64,000 bases of DNA from Pararhizobium polonicum (GTDB lineage: Bacteria; Pseudomonadota; Alphaproteobacteria; Rhizobiales; Rhizobiaceae), in contig NZ_LGLV01000016.1 in NCBI RefSeq assembly GCF_001687365.1, forward strand, positions 62,001 to 126,000, in the 5' to 3' direction. Under the pieces are notes generated by a model that had not been told where the DNA came from, ran no database searches, and saw only the letters and a list, made by a program, of their open reading frames with translations. The translations under genes and the position numbers were made by a program. Positions within the stretch are counted from its first letter, which is position 1. Each line of letters starts with the position of its first letter. Shown piece after piece: positions 44,993-53,696 of the stretch.

Positions 44993-46068
44993 TATTTCGC
45001 CAGCTCAATCCCCATCGCCTTCTCCACCGACGGATAGACGCTCGGATCCAGCACGCTCGACGCCAGCGGAATGACGGTCTTCGGTACATGCAGCACGAAG
45101 ATTTTCATTCCCACCTGCAACTGGCCGACACTCAGCGGTTCGCCTTCGGGTGACAGCGTGGTGATGACGTCCGGGAAGGTCGCAAGCCGCGTGCCGCCGG
45201 CATTCTCTACGGCCATGTATTCGTTCATGATGTGGAGTACCGTAGAGTCATCGCCCTTCCCCAAAGTCACCGTTCCAATATCGAAGGCTTCCTTGGTGTA
45301 GACGACCGACTTGCCGGTGATGACGCCTTCGGCCAGAATCACCCCTTTGGTCGTTTTGACGATGGCATCGATGATGGCGCCGCCGCCCTTGCTTTCCGCG
45401 GCGATGATCGCCTCTCCCAGAGTCAGGGCGAGCGAAATGCCGCCAAGGGCTGCATTCTTCCGGACATAGGACGCCCGAAGCGGGTTGCGGCAGGAGGCGA
45501 TGAAGCCGCCGGACATATCGGATGCGGTGCGCAGGATCGGCGACACTTTCGCGGTGGCGCCGCGCACGACGAGTTCGATATAGCGGTTCTCGTCGCGGTT
45601 TCCCCCGACCGCCGTCTGGATCATCGGCTCCGGCGAGCCCGCCATGCCGATCGACCCCATGTCGCCGGTCGGATGCGCCCGCATGTCGCCGACGGCATCC
45701 AGAACCTTGGTGCCAAGGATCGCCGACGGCAGCCAGCCGTTCAGCGTCGAGGATTTGCCGTTCTGCCCCACCATCAGCGCCGAAATCTTTTCGCCCAGCG
45801 CCTCCTGCAGCAGTTCCACCGCTTTGACGTAATCGACGCCGCGCATTTCCCAGGGCGTGGTCGAGGCCGGCGCACCGATGGCAGCGGCAGTCGCCACCCA
45901 GTCGTTCGCATCCAGTTCGTCGATCGACACCAGTTCCGGCTTGCCGATCGACACGGCCGCATAGCCGAGCATCCGTCCGTGATCCGCCCAGCCGCCACCG
46001 CCGGCCGCATAGACAGAGCCGCCCTTGACCGCCGCCTCGACATCTTTTTCCGTCAGTATCCGGCCCAT
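44971..46068 (-). CDS. DUF917 protein, probable thiohydantoin desulfurase (S-Me-THD family)
   Basis: A 365-residue protein matching DUF917, a family now linked to desulfuration of (S-methyl) thiohydantoins. Supporting blocks are YAAGGGGWADHGRMLGYAA near residue 20 and AHPTGDMGSIGMAGSPEPM near 131. In pathway terms it would convert thiohydantoin-5-propionate to hydantoin-5-propionate, releasing H2S. It is coupled to the carbamoylase gene (overlapping start/stop). Its final residues (LSPSP) and stop lie inside a dispersed repeat, so the native C-terminus was probably replaced. The substrate is inferred from the operon. Confidence 0.83.
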   Translation of the reverse strand: MGRILTEKDVEAAVKGGSVYAAGGGGWADHGRMLGYAAVSIGKPELVSIDELDANDWVATAAAIGAPASTTPWEMRGVDYVKAVELLQEALGEKISALMVGQNGKSSTLNGWLPSAILGTKVLDAVGDMRAHPTGDMGSIGMAGSPEPMIQTAVGGNRDENRYIELVVRGATAKVSPILRTASDMSGGFIASCRNPLRASYVRKNAALGGISLALTLGEAIIAAESKGGGAIIDAIVKTTKGVILAEGVITGKSVVYTKEAFDIGTVTLGKGDDSTVLHIMNEYMAVENAGGTRLATFPDVITTLSPEGEPLSVGQLQVGMKIFVLHVPKTVIPLASSVLDPSVYPSVEKAMGIELAKYALSPSP

Positions 46069-47339
46069 CAGCGCGCTCCCTGTAAATCCGTGTCGAGTTT
46101 TTTGACGGCCTCGAACAATACAGCCGTACCGAGCGCGATATCGTCGTTTTCAGCCCATTCGTCCGGCGTGTGCGACCTGCCCTCGCGGCAGGCGATGAAG
46201 ATCATCGCAGCCTTCGAAATCCGTGCCATCCAGGCGGTGTCGTGACCGGCGCCCGACGCCATGCGGCGATGTGTTGCGCCGACACGACCGCACGCCTCTT
46301 CGAGATTGCGCATTACCAGCGGATCGGCGGGCGTCGGGAAATTATCGGAGACCAGCTTCGGCGAGACGATCGACACGCCGGTATCGCGCTGGATATCAAC
46401 GGCAAGCTGGTCGATCTCGGCGATGAAGCGTTCCATGTCGGGCCGCAGTTCCGCACGGGCATCGATCAGGATTCGGGCGCGCGAGGGCACGACATTGGCG
46501 GCATTCGGCTCGATCGAGAATTCGCCGACCGTCGCCGTGAAATGCCCCTCGCCCTTCGAGAACGCGGTGCCGAGGCGCTCGACCGCGCCGACCATGCGTG
46601 CGGCAGCCGTGAGCGCATCGCGCCGCCTGCCCATCGGCGTCGTGCCGGCATGATCCGCCTGGCCTTCGAACAGGATTTCGATCCGGGTGATACCGGCAAT
46701 GGCCGTGACGATACCGATGTCGCAACGCTCGGTCTCCAACACCGGCCCCTGTTCGATATGCAATTCCAGGAATGCCTTGATATCCGATCGCTTCTGCCCG
46801 GCCAGCCGCGACGGATCGCCGCCGGCATCGATCATCCCCTGCCGCAGAGTCAGCTCCCCTTGCGTCCGGCTCAGCCAACCATCCGGGATCAGTCCGGCCA
46901 AGCCACGGCTGCCGATGCAGGAAACACCGAAGATCGATACTTCCTCAGCCAGGAAATCGACGACTTCCAGATCATGATCGAGCCGGATACCGGCATCGCT
47001 CAGCGCCTGCGCCACTTCAAGCGCCGCAGCCACACCCGCGATGCCGTCGAACCGCCCGCCTTCCGGCACCGTATCCGAATGCGAGCCGAGCATGATCGTG
47101 CCAAGCCCCGATTTGCGGCCCTTGCGGCGGCCGGTCAGGTTTCCGGATGCATCAATCCGCGTTTCGAGACCGGCAGCCTTGAAGCGCTGTTCGAGAAAGG
47201 CGCGGCCTTCCAGAAACAGTGGCGTGAAAGCGCGGCGTGTGTAGGGCCGGTCCGGTTCGGTGATGCGGGCGAGCCCCTTGATGATGTCGGCGATGCGCCT
47301 GATATCGACCGGGAGATTGGTTTCGGCCGCGGCCATCAC
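46068..47339 (-). CDS. M20-family carbamoyl amidohydrolase, probable N-carbamoyl-L-glutamate hydrolase
   Basis: Binuclear metal hydrolase of about 423 residues in the allantoate/N-carbamoyl-amino-acid amidohydrolase group. The metal-binding blocks are LGSHSDTVPEGGRFDG, LAEEVSIFG and LELHIEQGPVLE; GAGHDTAWMA is the C-terminal ligand region. The dimerisation lid is present around 210-330. It overlaps the hydantoinase stop and DUF917 start, so it is translated from one message. The predicted reaction is N-carbamoyl-glutamate to glutamate, CO2 and ammonia, the last step of the proposed pathway. Confidence 0.87.
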   Translation of the reverse strand: MMAAAETNLPVDIRRIADIIKGLARITEPDRPYTRRAFTPLFLEGRAFLEQRFKAAGLETRIDASGNLTGRRKGRKSGLGTIMLGSHSDTVPEGGRFDGIAGVAAALEVAQALSDAGIRLDHDLEVVDFLAEEVSIFGVSCIGSRGLAGLIPDGWLSRTQGELTLRQGMIDAGGDPSRLAGQKRSDIKAFLELHIEQGPVLETERCDIGIVTAIAGITRIEILFEGQADHAGTTPMGRRRDALTAAARMVGAVERLGTAFSKGEGHFTATVGEFSIEPNAANVVPSRARILIDARAELRPDMERFIAEIDQLAVDIQRDTGVSIVSPKLVSDNFPTPADPLVMRNLEEACGRVGATHRRMASGAGHDTAWMARISKAAMIFIACREGRSHTPDEWAENDDIALGTAVLFEAVKKLDTDLQGAR

Positions 47340-48715
47340 AAAGCCTCACGCAATGGCAGGCTCGGAAGCGGCCGGACGAACTCTCCGGCGCCGGGTTCAG
47401 CCAGCACGGCCTTCCCATCGAAAACCAGCCGGCCGCGATTATAAGTGGCGGCCACCCGCCAGGGCAGATGGATGCCGTTGTAGGGCGACCAGCCGACGAC
47501 GTTGTTGCCGCTTGCCGCAGCGTCATAGGTGTAGGGCTCCGGCGTCAGCACGGCAATATCGGCATCCTTGCCGATTTCCAGCGCGCCCTTCCGGTGATCG
47601 AGCCGGAAATGCCGGGCCGGATTGAGCGCCATCAGCTCGGCCGCGCGGGTCAGCGGAATGCCACGTTCCAGCGCGCCCTTGACGAACAGCGGCACCATGA
47701 CTTCCAGCCCCGGCACGCCGGAGGCATTGGCCAGCATATCCGGATTGGTCTTGCGGTTTTCCGACCAGCTGACGTGATCAGTCGAAACCAGCGTCACATT
47801 ACCGGCGGCCACATGACGCCAGAGCTTTTCCACCTCGGCGCGCGGCCGGATCGGCGGATTGATCTTCGCCTTGCCGCCCAGCCGCTTCACGTCGTTCTCC
47901 TCGTCGAGGACGAGATAATGGATGCAGCACTCGATGGTGGCGCGGTATCCCTGCGCCCGGTAGGCGCTCGCAATCTCATAGCCGCGCCCGACGGAGCAAT
48001 GCACCACATGCGCCGGGCATCCCGTCGCCGCGCCCGTCTCGTAGATCTGGTTGGTGGCCAGCAGTTCCGTCAGCGGCGGACGCGACAGGCCGTGGGCGCG
48101 ATAATCGGTGATCCCAGCCGCCTTGACCTTGTCGATCGCGGCGCGAACCGCTTCGTCGTCCTCATTGTGGACACCAGCCGTCAGTCCGGTCGGCGCGATG
48201 GCGGCAAAGCAGTCTTCCAGCAGGCCGGCCGGAATGCGGGGAAACCGTTTCGGATCGGTGCCAAAGGTCGAGAACTTGAAGGCGGCGACGCCTGCCTCGA
48301 CCATCTCAGAAATACGCGCTGGGCCTTCTTCCGGATCGATCGTGCCATAGAGCGCGAAATCGACACGGGCCTGTTTCCCGGCATGGTCGATCTTGCGCTG
48401 TACAGCCTGCGTCGAGCAAACCAGATTGCCCTCATCATAGGGCATGTCGACAATCGTCGTGACGCCGCCAGCGGCTGCCGAGCGCGTCGACCAGATGAAA
48501 TCCTCTTGATCCTTCTGGGAAAGCGAATGCACCTGCGCATCGATGGCGCCGGGCAGGATGAGTGCCTGCCCGAGATCGTGGCGCTCACGCGCAGCCGGCA
48601 TGGCGCCCTGCCCGACGAAAGCAATCTTGCCGTCGCGCACCGCCACATGTCCGCCTTCGACGATGCGATCGGGCAGAACCACAGTGCCCTTCAAAACCAG
48701 ATCGAAATCAGACAT
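47336..48715 (-). CDS. Hydantoinase/allantoinase-like amidohydrolase
   Basis: Cyclic amidohydrolase of 459 residues. TIM-barrel metal ligands are seen in GAIDAQVHSLSQ, AGVHNEDD, HVVHCSVGRG and LVSTDHVSW. The first ligand block reads Gln-Val-His instead of the usual His-x-His, a substitution also found in some dihydroorotase-like branches. In context it would open hydantoin-5-propionate to N-carbamoyl-glutamate. It is four bases overlapping with the carbamoylase and 11 bases from the lyase homologue, in one operon. Confidence 0.87.
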   Translation of the reverse strand: MSDFDLVLKGTVVLPDRIVEGGHVAVRDGKIAFVGQGAMPAARERHDLGQALILPGAIDAQVHSLSQKDQEDFIWSTRSAAAGGVTTIVDMPYDEGNLVCSTQAVQRKIDHAGKQARVDFALYGTIDPEEGPARISEMVEAGVAAFKFSTFGTDPKRFPRIPAGLLEDCFAAIAPTGLTAGVHNEDDEAVRAAIDKVKAAGITDYRAHGLSRPPLTELLATNQIYETGAATGCPAHVVHCSVGRGYEIASAYRAQGYRATIECCIHYLVLDEENDVKRLGGKAKINPPIRPRAEVEKLWRHVAAGNVTLVSTDHVSWSENRKTNPDMLANASGVPGLEVMVPLFVKGALERGIPLTRAAELMALNPARHFRLDHRKGALEIGKDADIAVLTPEPYTYDAAASGNNVVGWSPYNGIHLPWRVAATYNRGRLVFDGKAVLAEPGAGEFVRPLPSLPLREAL

Positions 48716-48726
48716 CGCAGCCTCCT

Positions 48727-50265
48727 CTAATGACCAAGCGCGAAGAAATCGTCGAACTCCGGCATCGGCGCCGCCGAGACGATGGCCCGCAGCAAATCCT
48801 CGGACGCAAACTCCGCATGCAGCGCCTCGATCTCCTTGGAAAGCGGCCGGTCCCTCATGTAGATCGGGCTCACGGCGCGGACGCGGTCATAGGCGATGCG
48901 CGTGACCCCTTGCGACGTATCGCCGAGAAGATCGATTGCCTGGGCCGACAAAAGAGCCTCGATCGCCGCCATCTGCTGGAGATCGCGCACCTGCGTTTCC
49001 ATGCGCTCGACGATCAGCGGCAGGAAGGTTGCCTCTTCTTCGAGCCCGCCGGCAACGACGATCGACTGCGCCGACAGAGGCACCGCCAGTGACTGGACGC
49101 GCATATAGAGTTCCACCACCAGCTTCATCAGCGGACCGAGACCGCTCGCCACTTCACCCGGCGCCACCAGATTGATCGGCAGGTTTCGCCGCACACCGTT
49201 GGACAACAGGATGCAGCGGTTGAGCACATTGCGCGCCACATGGGAAAAAGCGATCTGCGCCGTCTCGATATAGAGCGTCGTCGTCAGCGGCAGCGAGGCG
49301 CCCGACGCATGCACCTGCCCGCCCAGCACCACCGGATTGTCATCGGACAGATAGGTCGCATCGACCAGCCGTTCGGCGGCGACCAGAAGCGTGTCGACAA
49401 CGGCGCCGAACACCTGGGCGGTCATGCGCAGGCTGAGCGGGTCGTGAATGGCTGTCGGCAGCGGCCAGTCGACGACGCCGGATTGTCCATAGAGCCAGGA
49501 CCCGACCAGCGCTTCGCCGCGCGTTCCCAGTGTCGCTGCCACCCGCCATGGATCGGCCGAAGCGCCGAGCGCCAGCGACGACATCAGGCCTGTCGCCATC
49601 AAAATCCGGACGGCCGAAGCGGCCTCCCTCATGACGTCGGTGGCAGCCGCAAAAGCCGGCGCGTTGACACTGAGTGCCGCCAACGCATCGCGCGGCAGCA
49701 TCACGAAAGGCTCGAGCCCGGCGCGGCGCAGGGCTTCCTCAGCCGGCAGCAACGCGCCACCGAAAAATGCCTCACCGATCCCGGTCAAGACCGAGGCCAC
49801 CTGCCCCATCAGGCCGATATCGGCGCAGCCGATCGAACCGTGGCGATGGACGGCCGGCACGACGCCGCGTTCCAGAAGGCCAAGGAACGCCTTGACGAGA
49901 TCGACGCTGCAACCGGTATGACCGCCGAGCGCGGTATTGACGCGAATGGCAATAGCCTTGCGCACGATCACCGGCGAAAACAGCGGCCCCGTGCCGAAAT
50001 GATGCGCTCTGACCAGCGCGGTGTTGAATTCCGAAAGGTCGTCGACCGTCCACAGACGGTCCTTCATCGAGCCGACGCCGGTATTGGCGCCATAGACCGG
50101 CAGGCCCAGGGCAATACGATCAGCGATGACCTTATGCGCAGCATCGACGCGCTCGAACGACTGCTCGGCCACAACCGGCACGAACGAACCGGAGCCGATT
50201 TTCTCCAGAGTGGAGAAGTCCAGCGGGGTGCCGTTCAGAAGGATGGTTTTCACCGATGCATGCAT
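48727..50265 (-). CDS. MIO-less histidine ammonia-lyase homologue, probable ergothionase
   Basis: A 512-residue member of the aromatic amino acid lyase fold (PVYGANTGVGSMKD near residue 55; VHASGASLPLTT; GGLEEEATFLPLI). The MIO-forming block, canonically GSVG-ASG-DLAPL, reads GSIG-CAD-IGLM (triad codons at 49827-49819): the Ser is lost and one residue is deleted. The active-site Tyr of YSLRC is also changed (PLSLRMTAQ). It cannot make the MIO electrophile, as in ergothionase, which eliminates trimethylamine from ergothioneine without MIO. ATG 50265 (MHASVKTIL) follows AAGGTGAG; 50292 is an alternative. Confidence 0.85.
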   Translation of the reverse strand: MHASVKTILLNGTPLDFSTLEKIGSGSFVPVVAEQSFERVDAAHKVIADRIALGLPVYGANTGVGSMKDRLWTVDDLSEFNTALVRAHHFGTGPLFSPVIVRKAIAIRVNTALGGHTGCSVDLVKAFLGLLERGVVPAVHRHGSIGCADIGLMGQVASVLTGIGEAFFGGALLPAEEALRRAGLEPFVMLPRDALAALSVNAPAFAAATDVMREAASAVRILMATGLMSSLALGASADPWRVAATLGTRGEALVGSWLYGQSGVVDWPLPTAIHDPLSLRMTAQVFGAVVDTLLVAAERLVDATYLSDDNPVVLGGQVHASGASLPLTTTLYIETAQIAFSHVARNVLNRCILLSNGVRRNLPINLVAPGEVASGLGPLMKLVVELYMRVQSLAVPLSAQSIVVAGGLEEEATFLPLIVERMETQVRDLQQMAAIEALLSAQAIDLLGDTSQGVTRIAYDRVRAVSPIYMRDRPLSKEIEALHAEFASEDLLRAIVSAAPMPEFDDFFALGH

Positions 50266-50405
50266 GCTTTCACTCACCTTGTTGGCCGGCATGCTATGCC
50301 TAATCTCCCCGATTGTGATATATCCCAAAAACAAAACATCAGATGCCAATAACAGAACACTCCGGCAACGTTCCGCCGCTCCGATCCCGAAGATGAAAAC
50401 AGGCC

Positions 50406-51605
50406 ATGGATATCGCCACGCTCGCCCTTGTTCATGCCATCCTTGAGGAACGCGGTATCCGCCGGGCGGCGAAAACAAGCGGACGGCCGGTCGCCAGCGT
50501 CAGCGCCGCGCTGAAGCGTTTCGAAGCGGCCATCGCCGTGCCTCTCGTTCGCCGCGAGGGCGGCAATCTGGTGCCGACGCTGGAGGCGCAGAGTCGGATG
50601 GCGGATCTGAACGCCGCAAGCCAGACGATACAATCGTTGCTGTCGCTCAGGCCCGATGGGCCAGCCTACGCGACACCATCGATCAGCCTGACGGCGCTCG
50701 ACCGGTTCGTCACCGTTGCCCGTAGCGGCAGCATTCGCGGTGCATCGAAAATCTCGGGAACCGGCCAGCCGCAGCTGACACGGCAGATGAGCGACCTGGA
50801 GCGCGATCTCGGCTATGACCTGCTGATCCGTTCGCCCTCCGGCATTGCCTGCACCGCCGAAGGTTTGGCCGTGATCCCGATCGCCGAAAACCTGCTCGAC
50901 ATCTGGCGGCGTCTCTCGCGCGCATCCAGCGACCGGTTCCGGCGGACGGCGGCGACCTGGCGCTTCGGTTCGGTCATGCCGCTCGGCCCGGAAAGCGAGA
51001 TCGCCCGCATGCTGGCGGCACTGACCGCGCGATGGCATCGCGCCCGCCCGCGCCAGCCGCTGTTCGTGTCCAGCACGACGGCCGACGAACTGATCGCCGG
51101 GCTGAAGAACCGTCGTTTCGATGCCGTGCTGCTCGATCTGGAAACCTTTCCCTCCGAATTCGAAGGCACGCTCATCTCGCGCACGCCGCTGGCATTGACC
51201 GGTCATGAAACCCTGTTTGCCAGGCATGGCGACGATATCCGCGGCCTACTTCTATCCAATCCCATCGCCGTGCCCAGCCTCAAGAGCGGGTTGCGCCAGC
51301 AGGCAGCCCATTTCATCGAGGCAACGCTGAGCGAACAGGAGCGCAGCAGGCTGACATTGACTGAAGTCGATTCCATTCCCGTGATCCTCAATCTGGTCAT
51401 GGATCACGGCTATCTCTCCGTGCTTCCGGAAAGCTCCGCCGCGCGTGTGCGAAATGCTCCGGCGATGCGCAGGCTCGGCCCCGGCTACATGCAGAGCCTG
51501 TCCCTGGCATGGCAGAAGAACGCGCTGTCGCGGCAGGTGGCGGAAGCCATGCTTTCCATGATGCGCGCAGATCCAGCGACTGGCACCGCCGCTCTTGGCG
51601 ATTGA
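50406..51605 (+). CDS. LysR-type regulator with two tandem HTH domains
   Basis: A 399-residue regulator divergent from the putative ergothioneine operon, with about 140 bases between starts. Residues about 3-62 read as a LysR-like winged helix (GIRRAAKTSGRPVASVSAAL, then KRFEAAIAVPLVRR). A second complete LysR HTH follows at about 92-155 (LTALDRFVTVARSGSIRGAS, QLTRQMSDLERDLGYDLLIR). The LysR substrate-binding domain occupies about 180-390. Ordinary LysR proteins are near 300 residues with one HTH. It probably senses ergothioneine or thiourocanate; that is inference. Confidence 0.87.
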   Translation: MDIATLALVHAILEERGIRRAAKTSGRPVASVSAALKRFEAAIAVPLVRREGGNLVPTLEAQSRMADLNAASQTIQSLLSLRPDGPAYATPSISLTALDRFVTVARSGSIRGASKISGTGQPQLTRQMSDLERDLGYDLLIRSPSGIACTAEGLAVIPIAENLLDIWRRLSRASSDRFRRTAATWRFGSVMPLGPESEIARMLAALTARWHRARPRQPLFVSSTTADELIAGLKNRRFDAVLLDLETFPSEFEGTLISRTPLALTGHETLFARHGDDIRGLLLSNPIAVPSLKSGLRQQAAHFIEATLSEQERSRLTLTEVDSIPVILNLVMDHGYLSVLPESSAARVRNAPAMRRLGPGYMQSLSLAWQKNALSRQVAEAMLSMMRADPATGTAALGD

Positions 51606-51688
51606 ATCATTGTCTCGGCAACCGCCGCCAAGCCCCTGAAGGGACTCGCAAATTCATCGCCACATGAATCTGCGCATGAAGAACTGGA

Positions 51689-52660
51689 TCAGGCCTTGAG
51701 CTTCAGCCGCCGGCGCGTCTCGCTCGGGCTCTCGCGATAATGCGCGCGATAGCTGCGAGAAAAGGCCGAGGATGAATTGAAGCCGGTGGCGGCGGCGATA
51801 TCGGCGAAATCGGCCCGCGTCTCGATGACCTTGCGCCGTGCCGCATTCAGCCTGAGCGCCAGATAATGCGCATGCGGCGCAACCCCCATCGTCTCCTGAA
51901 ACAGGTCCTGCAGATGCCGGGCGCTGACGCCCGTCCGGCGGGCAAGGCGGGTGAGCGTCAGCGGCGCATCGACCGTCTCCTCCATCAGCTTGACGGCGGC
52001 GCCGACCCGCGCATCGAGAATGCGCATGTTGCCGATGACGGGAACCTGCAGGAGATCGCCGCGCGTCCGCTCCTGCTCGTAGATGAACAGGCGCGAGACT
52101 TCGAGCGCCAGCGAATAGCTGTGCTGGCGACGAATCAGCTCCAGCATCAGGTCGAGCGTCGGTAGCGAGCCGCCCGTGGTAATCCGCTTGCCGTCGATGA
52201 CGAAGCGCTCGCGCACCATGGTGATCTGCGGATAGGCCGCAGCGAAATCCTCGAAATCTTCCCAGTGATTGGTCGCCGAGAAATTGTCGAGCAGGCTGGT
52301 CTCGGCCAGAAACCAGGTGCCCGCCTCGATCCCCGCCATGACGTCGCGATGCCGGGCCGTGCGCGACAGGTGCATCTTCAATTGCGTGGTCGCATAGACC
52401 CGCCAGTTGTAGCTCGACAGGATGAACAGCGGCGCCGTCTCGTTCTGCGGGCGAAAAGCACCCGCAACCGGGATCGGGATTCCGCTCTTGGTCTCGATCG
52501 CCTGGCCGTCAGGACTGAAGATATCCCAGTCGTACAGCACTTTTCCCGCGATACGGTTTGCGGCGCGCAAGGGTTCGATGACCGACGCCACCAGGATCAG
52601 ATTCGTCTCCGGCAGCACCAGAAGATCGATATGCTGGGTTTCATCCCGTGCAACAGGCAT
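51689..52660 (-). CDS. GlxA-family AraC regulator, probable carnitine regulator CdhR
   Basis: Regulator of 323 residues. A DJ-1/PfpI (GATase1-like) domain covers about 10-190 (IDLLVLPETNLILVASVIEP) and an AraC HTH about 215-320 (GVSARHLQDLFQETMGVAPH; FNSSSAFSRSYRAHYRESPS). ATG 52660 (MPVARDETQH) is preferred; a longer frame runs into the divergent gene. It faces the carnitine operon across a 112-base gap containing an inverted repeat, matching the position of CdhR in pseudomonads. Confidence 0.88.
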   Translation of the reverse strand: MPVARDETQHIDLLVLPETNLILVASVIEPLRAANRIAGKVLYDWDIFSPDGQAIETKSGIPIPVAGAFRPQNETAPLFILSSYNWRVYATTQLKMHLSRTARHRDVMAGIEAGTWFLAETSLLDNFSATNHWEDFEDFAAAYPQITMVRERFVIDGKRITTGGSLPTLDLMLELIRRQHSYSLALEVSRLFIYEQERTRGDLLQVPVIGNMRILDARVGAAVKLMEETVDAPLTLTRLARRTGVSARHLQDLFQETMGVAPHAHYLALRLNAARRKVIETRADFADIAAATGFNSSSAFSRSYRAHYRESPSETRRRLKLKA

Positions 52661-52729
52661 TCGTCCATCTCCCGGCCTCGAATTCCGATAATGTATAATA
52701 CACATCTGAAAATGGAAAGCAGAGTGCCC

Positions 52730-52758
52730 GTTCTTGGCTCGTAATGCATGGCAAGAAC
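52730..52758. promoter_or_regulatory. Inverted repeat upstream of the carnitine operon
   Basis: GTTCTTG (52730-52736) and CAAGAAC (52752-52758) form a perfect 7-bp inverted repeat with a 15-base spacer, ending 15 bases before the first carnitine gene. It may be the CdhR-type operator or act as a repressor site. Confidence 0.45.
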
Positions 52759-52772
52759 AAGGGGAGATTTTT

Positions 52773-53675
52773 ATGCCGCTGAGCATGAACCGCGACGTTT
52801 TCATCACCTGTGCCGTGACCGGATCCGGCGATACCGCCGGCAAGTCGCCGCATGTGCCAAGATCACCAAAACAGATTGCCGCTTCGGCCATCGATGCCGC
52901 CAAGGCGGGGGCTGCCATCGTGCATTGTCACGTGCGCGATCCTGAGACCGGAGCACCCAGCCGCCGCAACGACCTTTACAAAGAAGTGACCGATCTCATC
53001 CGTTCCGCCGATGTCGATGTGGTCCTGAACCTGACGGCCGGCATGGGCGGCGACATGATCTTCGGCAATGTCGAAAAGCCGCTGCCGCTCAACCCCGACG
53101 GCACCGACATGGTTGGCGCCACCGAGCGCGTCAGCCATGTCGCCGAATGCCTGCCAGAAATCTGCACGCTCGACTGCGGCACCATGAATTTTTCGCTCGG
53201 CGATTACGTCATGACCAACACGCCGTCGATGCTGCGCGCCATGGCCAAGATGATGACCGATCTTGGCGTGCGCCCCGAAATCGAGGCCTTCGATACCGGC
53301 CATCTCTGGTTCGCCAAGCAGCTGGTCGAGGAAGGCCTGATCGAGGACCCAGTCCTCATCCAGCTCTGCATGGGCATTCCATGGGGCGCGCCCGACGACC
53401 TCAACACCTTCATGGCGATGGTCAACAACGTGCCGAAGAACTGGACCTTCTCCGCCTTCTCCATCGGCCGCAATGCCATGGCCTATCCGGCAGCGGCAAT
53501 CCTTGCCGGCGGCAATGTCCGCGTCGGGCTGGAAGACAATCTCTATGTCGGCAAGGGCCAGCTCGCCACCAATGCGCAGCTGGTCGAAAAAGCCGTCGGC
53601 GTCATCGAAGGCATGGGCGCGCGGATCATCGGCCCGGCCGAGGTGCGCGAAAAGCTGAAGCTGGTGAAGCGGTAA
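52773..53675 (+). CDS. BKACE-family beta-keto acid cleavage enzyme, probable dehydrocarnitine cleavage
   Basis: Zinc-dependent TIM-barrel enzyme of 300 residues (DUF849). The zinc-binding His pair is in AAIVHCHVRDPETG near residue 45, with EAFDTGHLWF and CMGIPWGAP later. In carnitine degradation this enzyme condenses 3-dehydrocarnitine with acetyl-CoA to give betainyl-CoA and acetoacetate. The adjacent carnitine dehydrogenase-thioesterase fusion fixes the substrate. ATG 52773 has AAGGGGAG six bases upstream. Confidence 0.92.
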   Translation: MPLSMNRDVFITCAVTGSGDTAGKSPHVPRSPKQIAASAIDAAKAGAAIVHCHVRDPETGAPSRRNDLYKEVTDLIRSADVDVVLNLTAGMGGDMIFGNVEKPLPLNPDGTDMVGATERVSHVAECLPEICTLDCGTMNFSLGDYVMTNTPSMLRAMAKMMTDLGVRPEIEAFDTGHLWFAKQLVEEGLIEDPVLIQLCMGIPWGAPDDLNTFMAMVNNVPKNWTFSAFSIGRNAMAYPAAAILAGGNVRVGLEDNLYVGKGQLATNAQLVEKAVGVIEGMGARIIGPAEVREKLKLVKR

Positions 53676-53696
53676 GGAACTGCGTTTCGGGGCAAA

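Noticed and set aside
43163..50265. Standard histidine utilisation (hut) operon
   Set aside because: hutI and hutG are absent, the HutH-like protein lacks the Ala-Ser-Gly triad, and DUF917, hydantoinase and carbamoylase genes are present instead.
50317..50324. GATATATC palindrome as LysR-type operator
   Set aside because: Too short and common to support a site, although it lies in the right divergent region.
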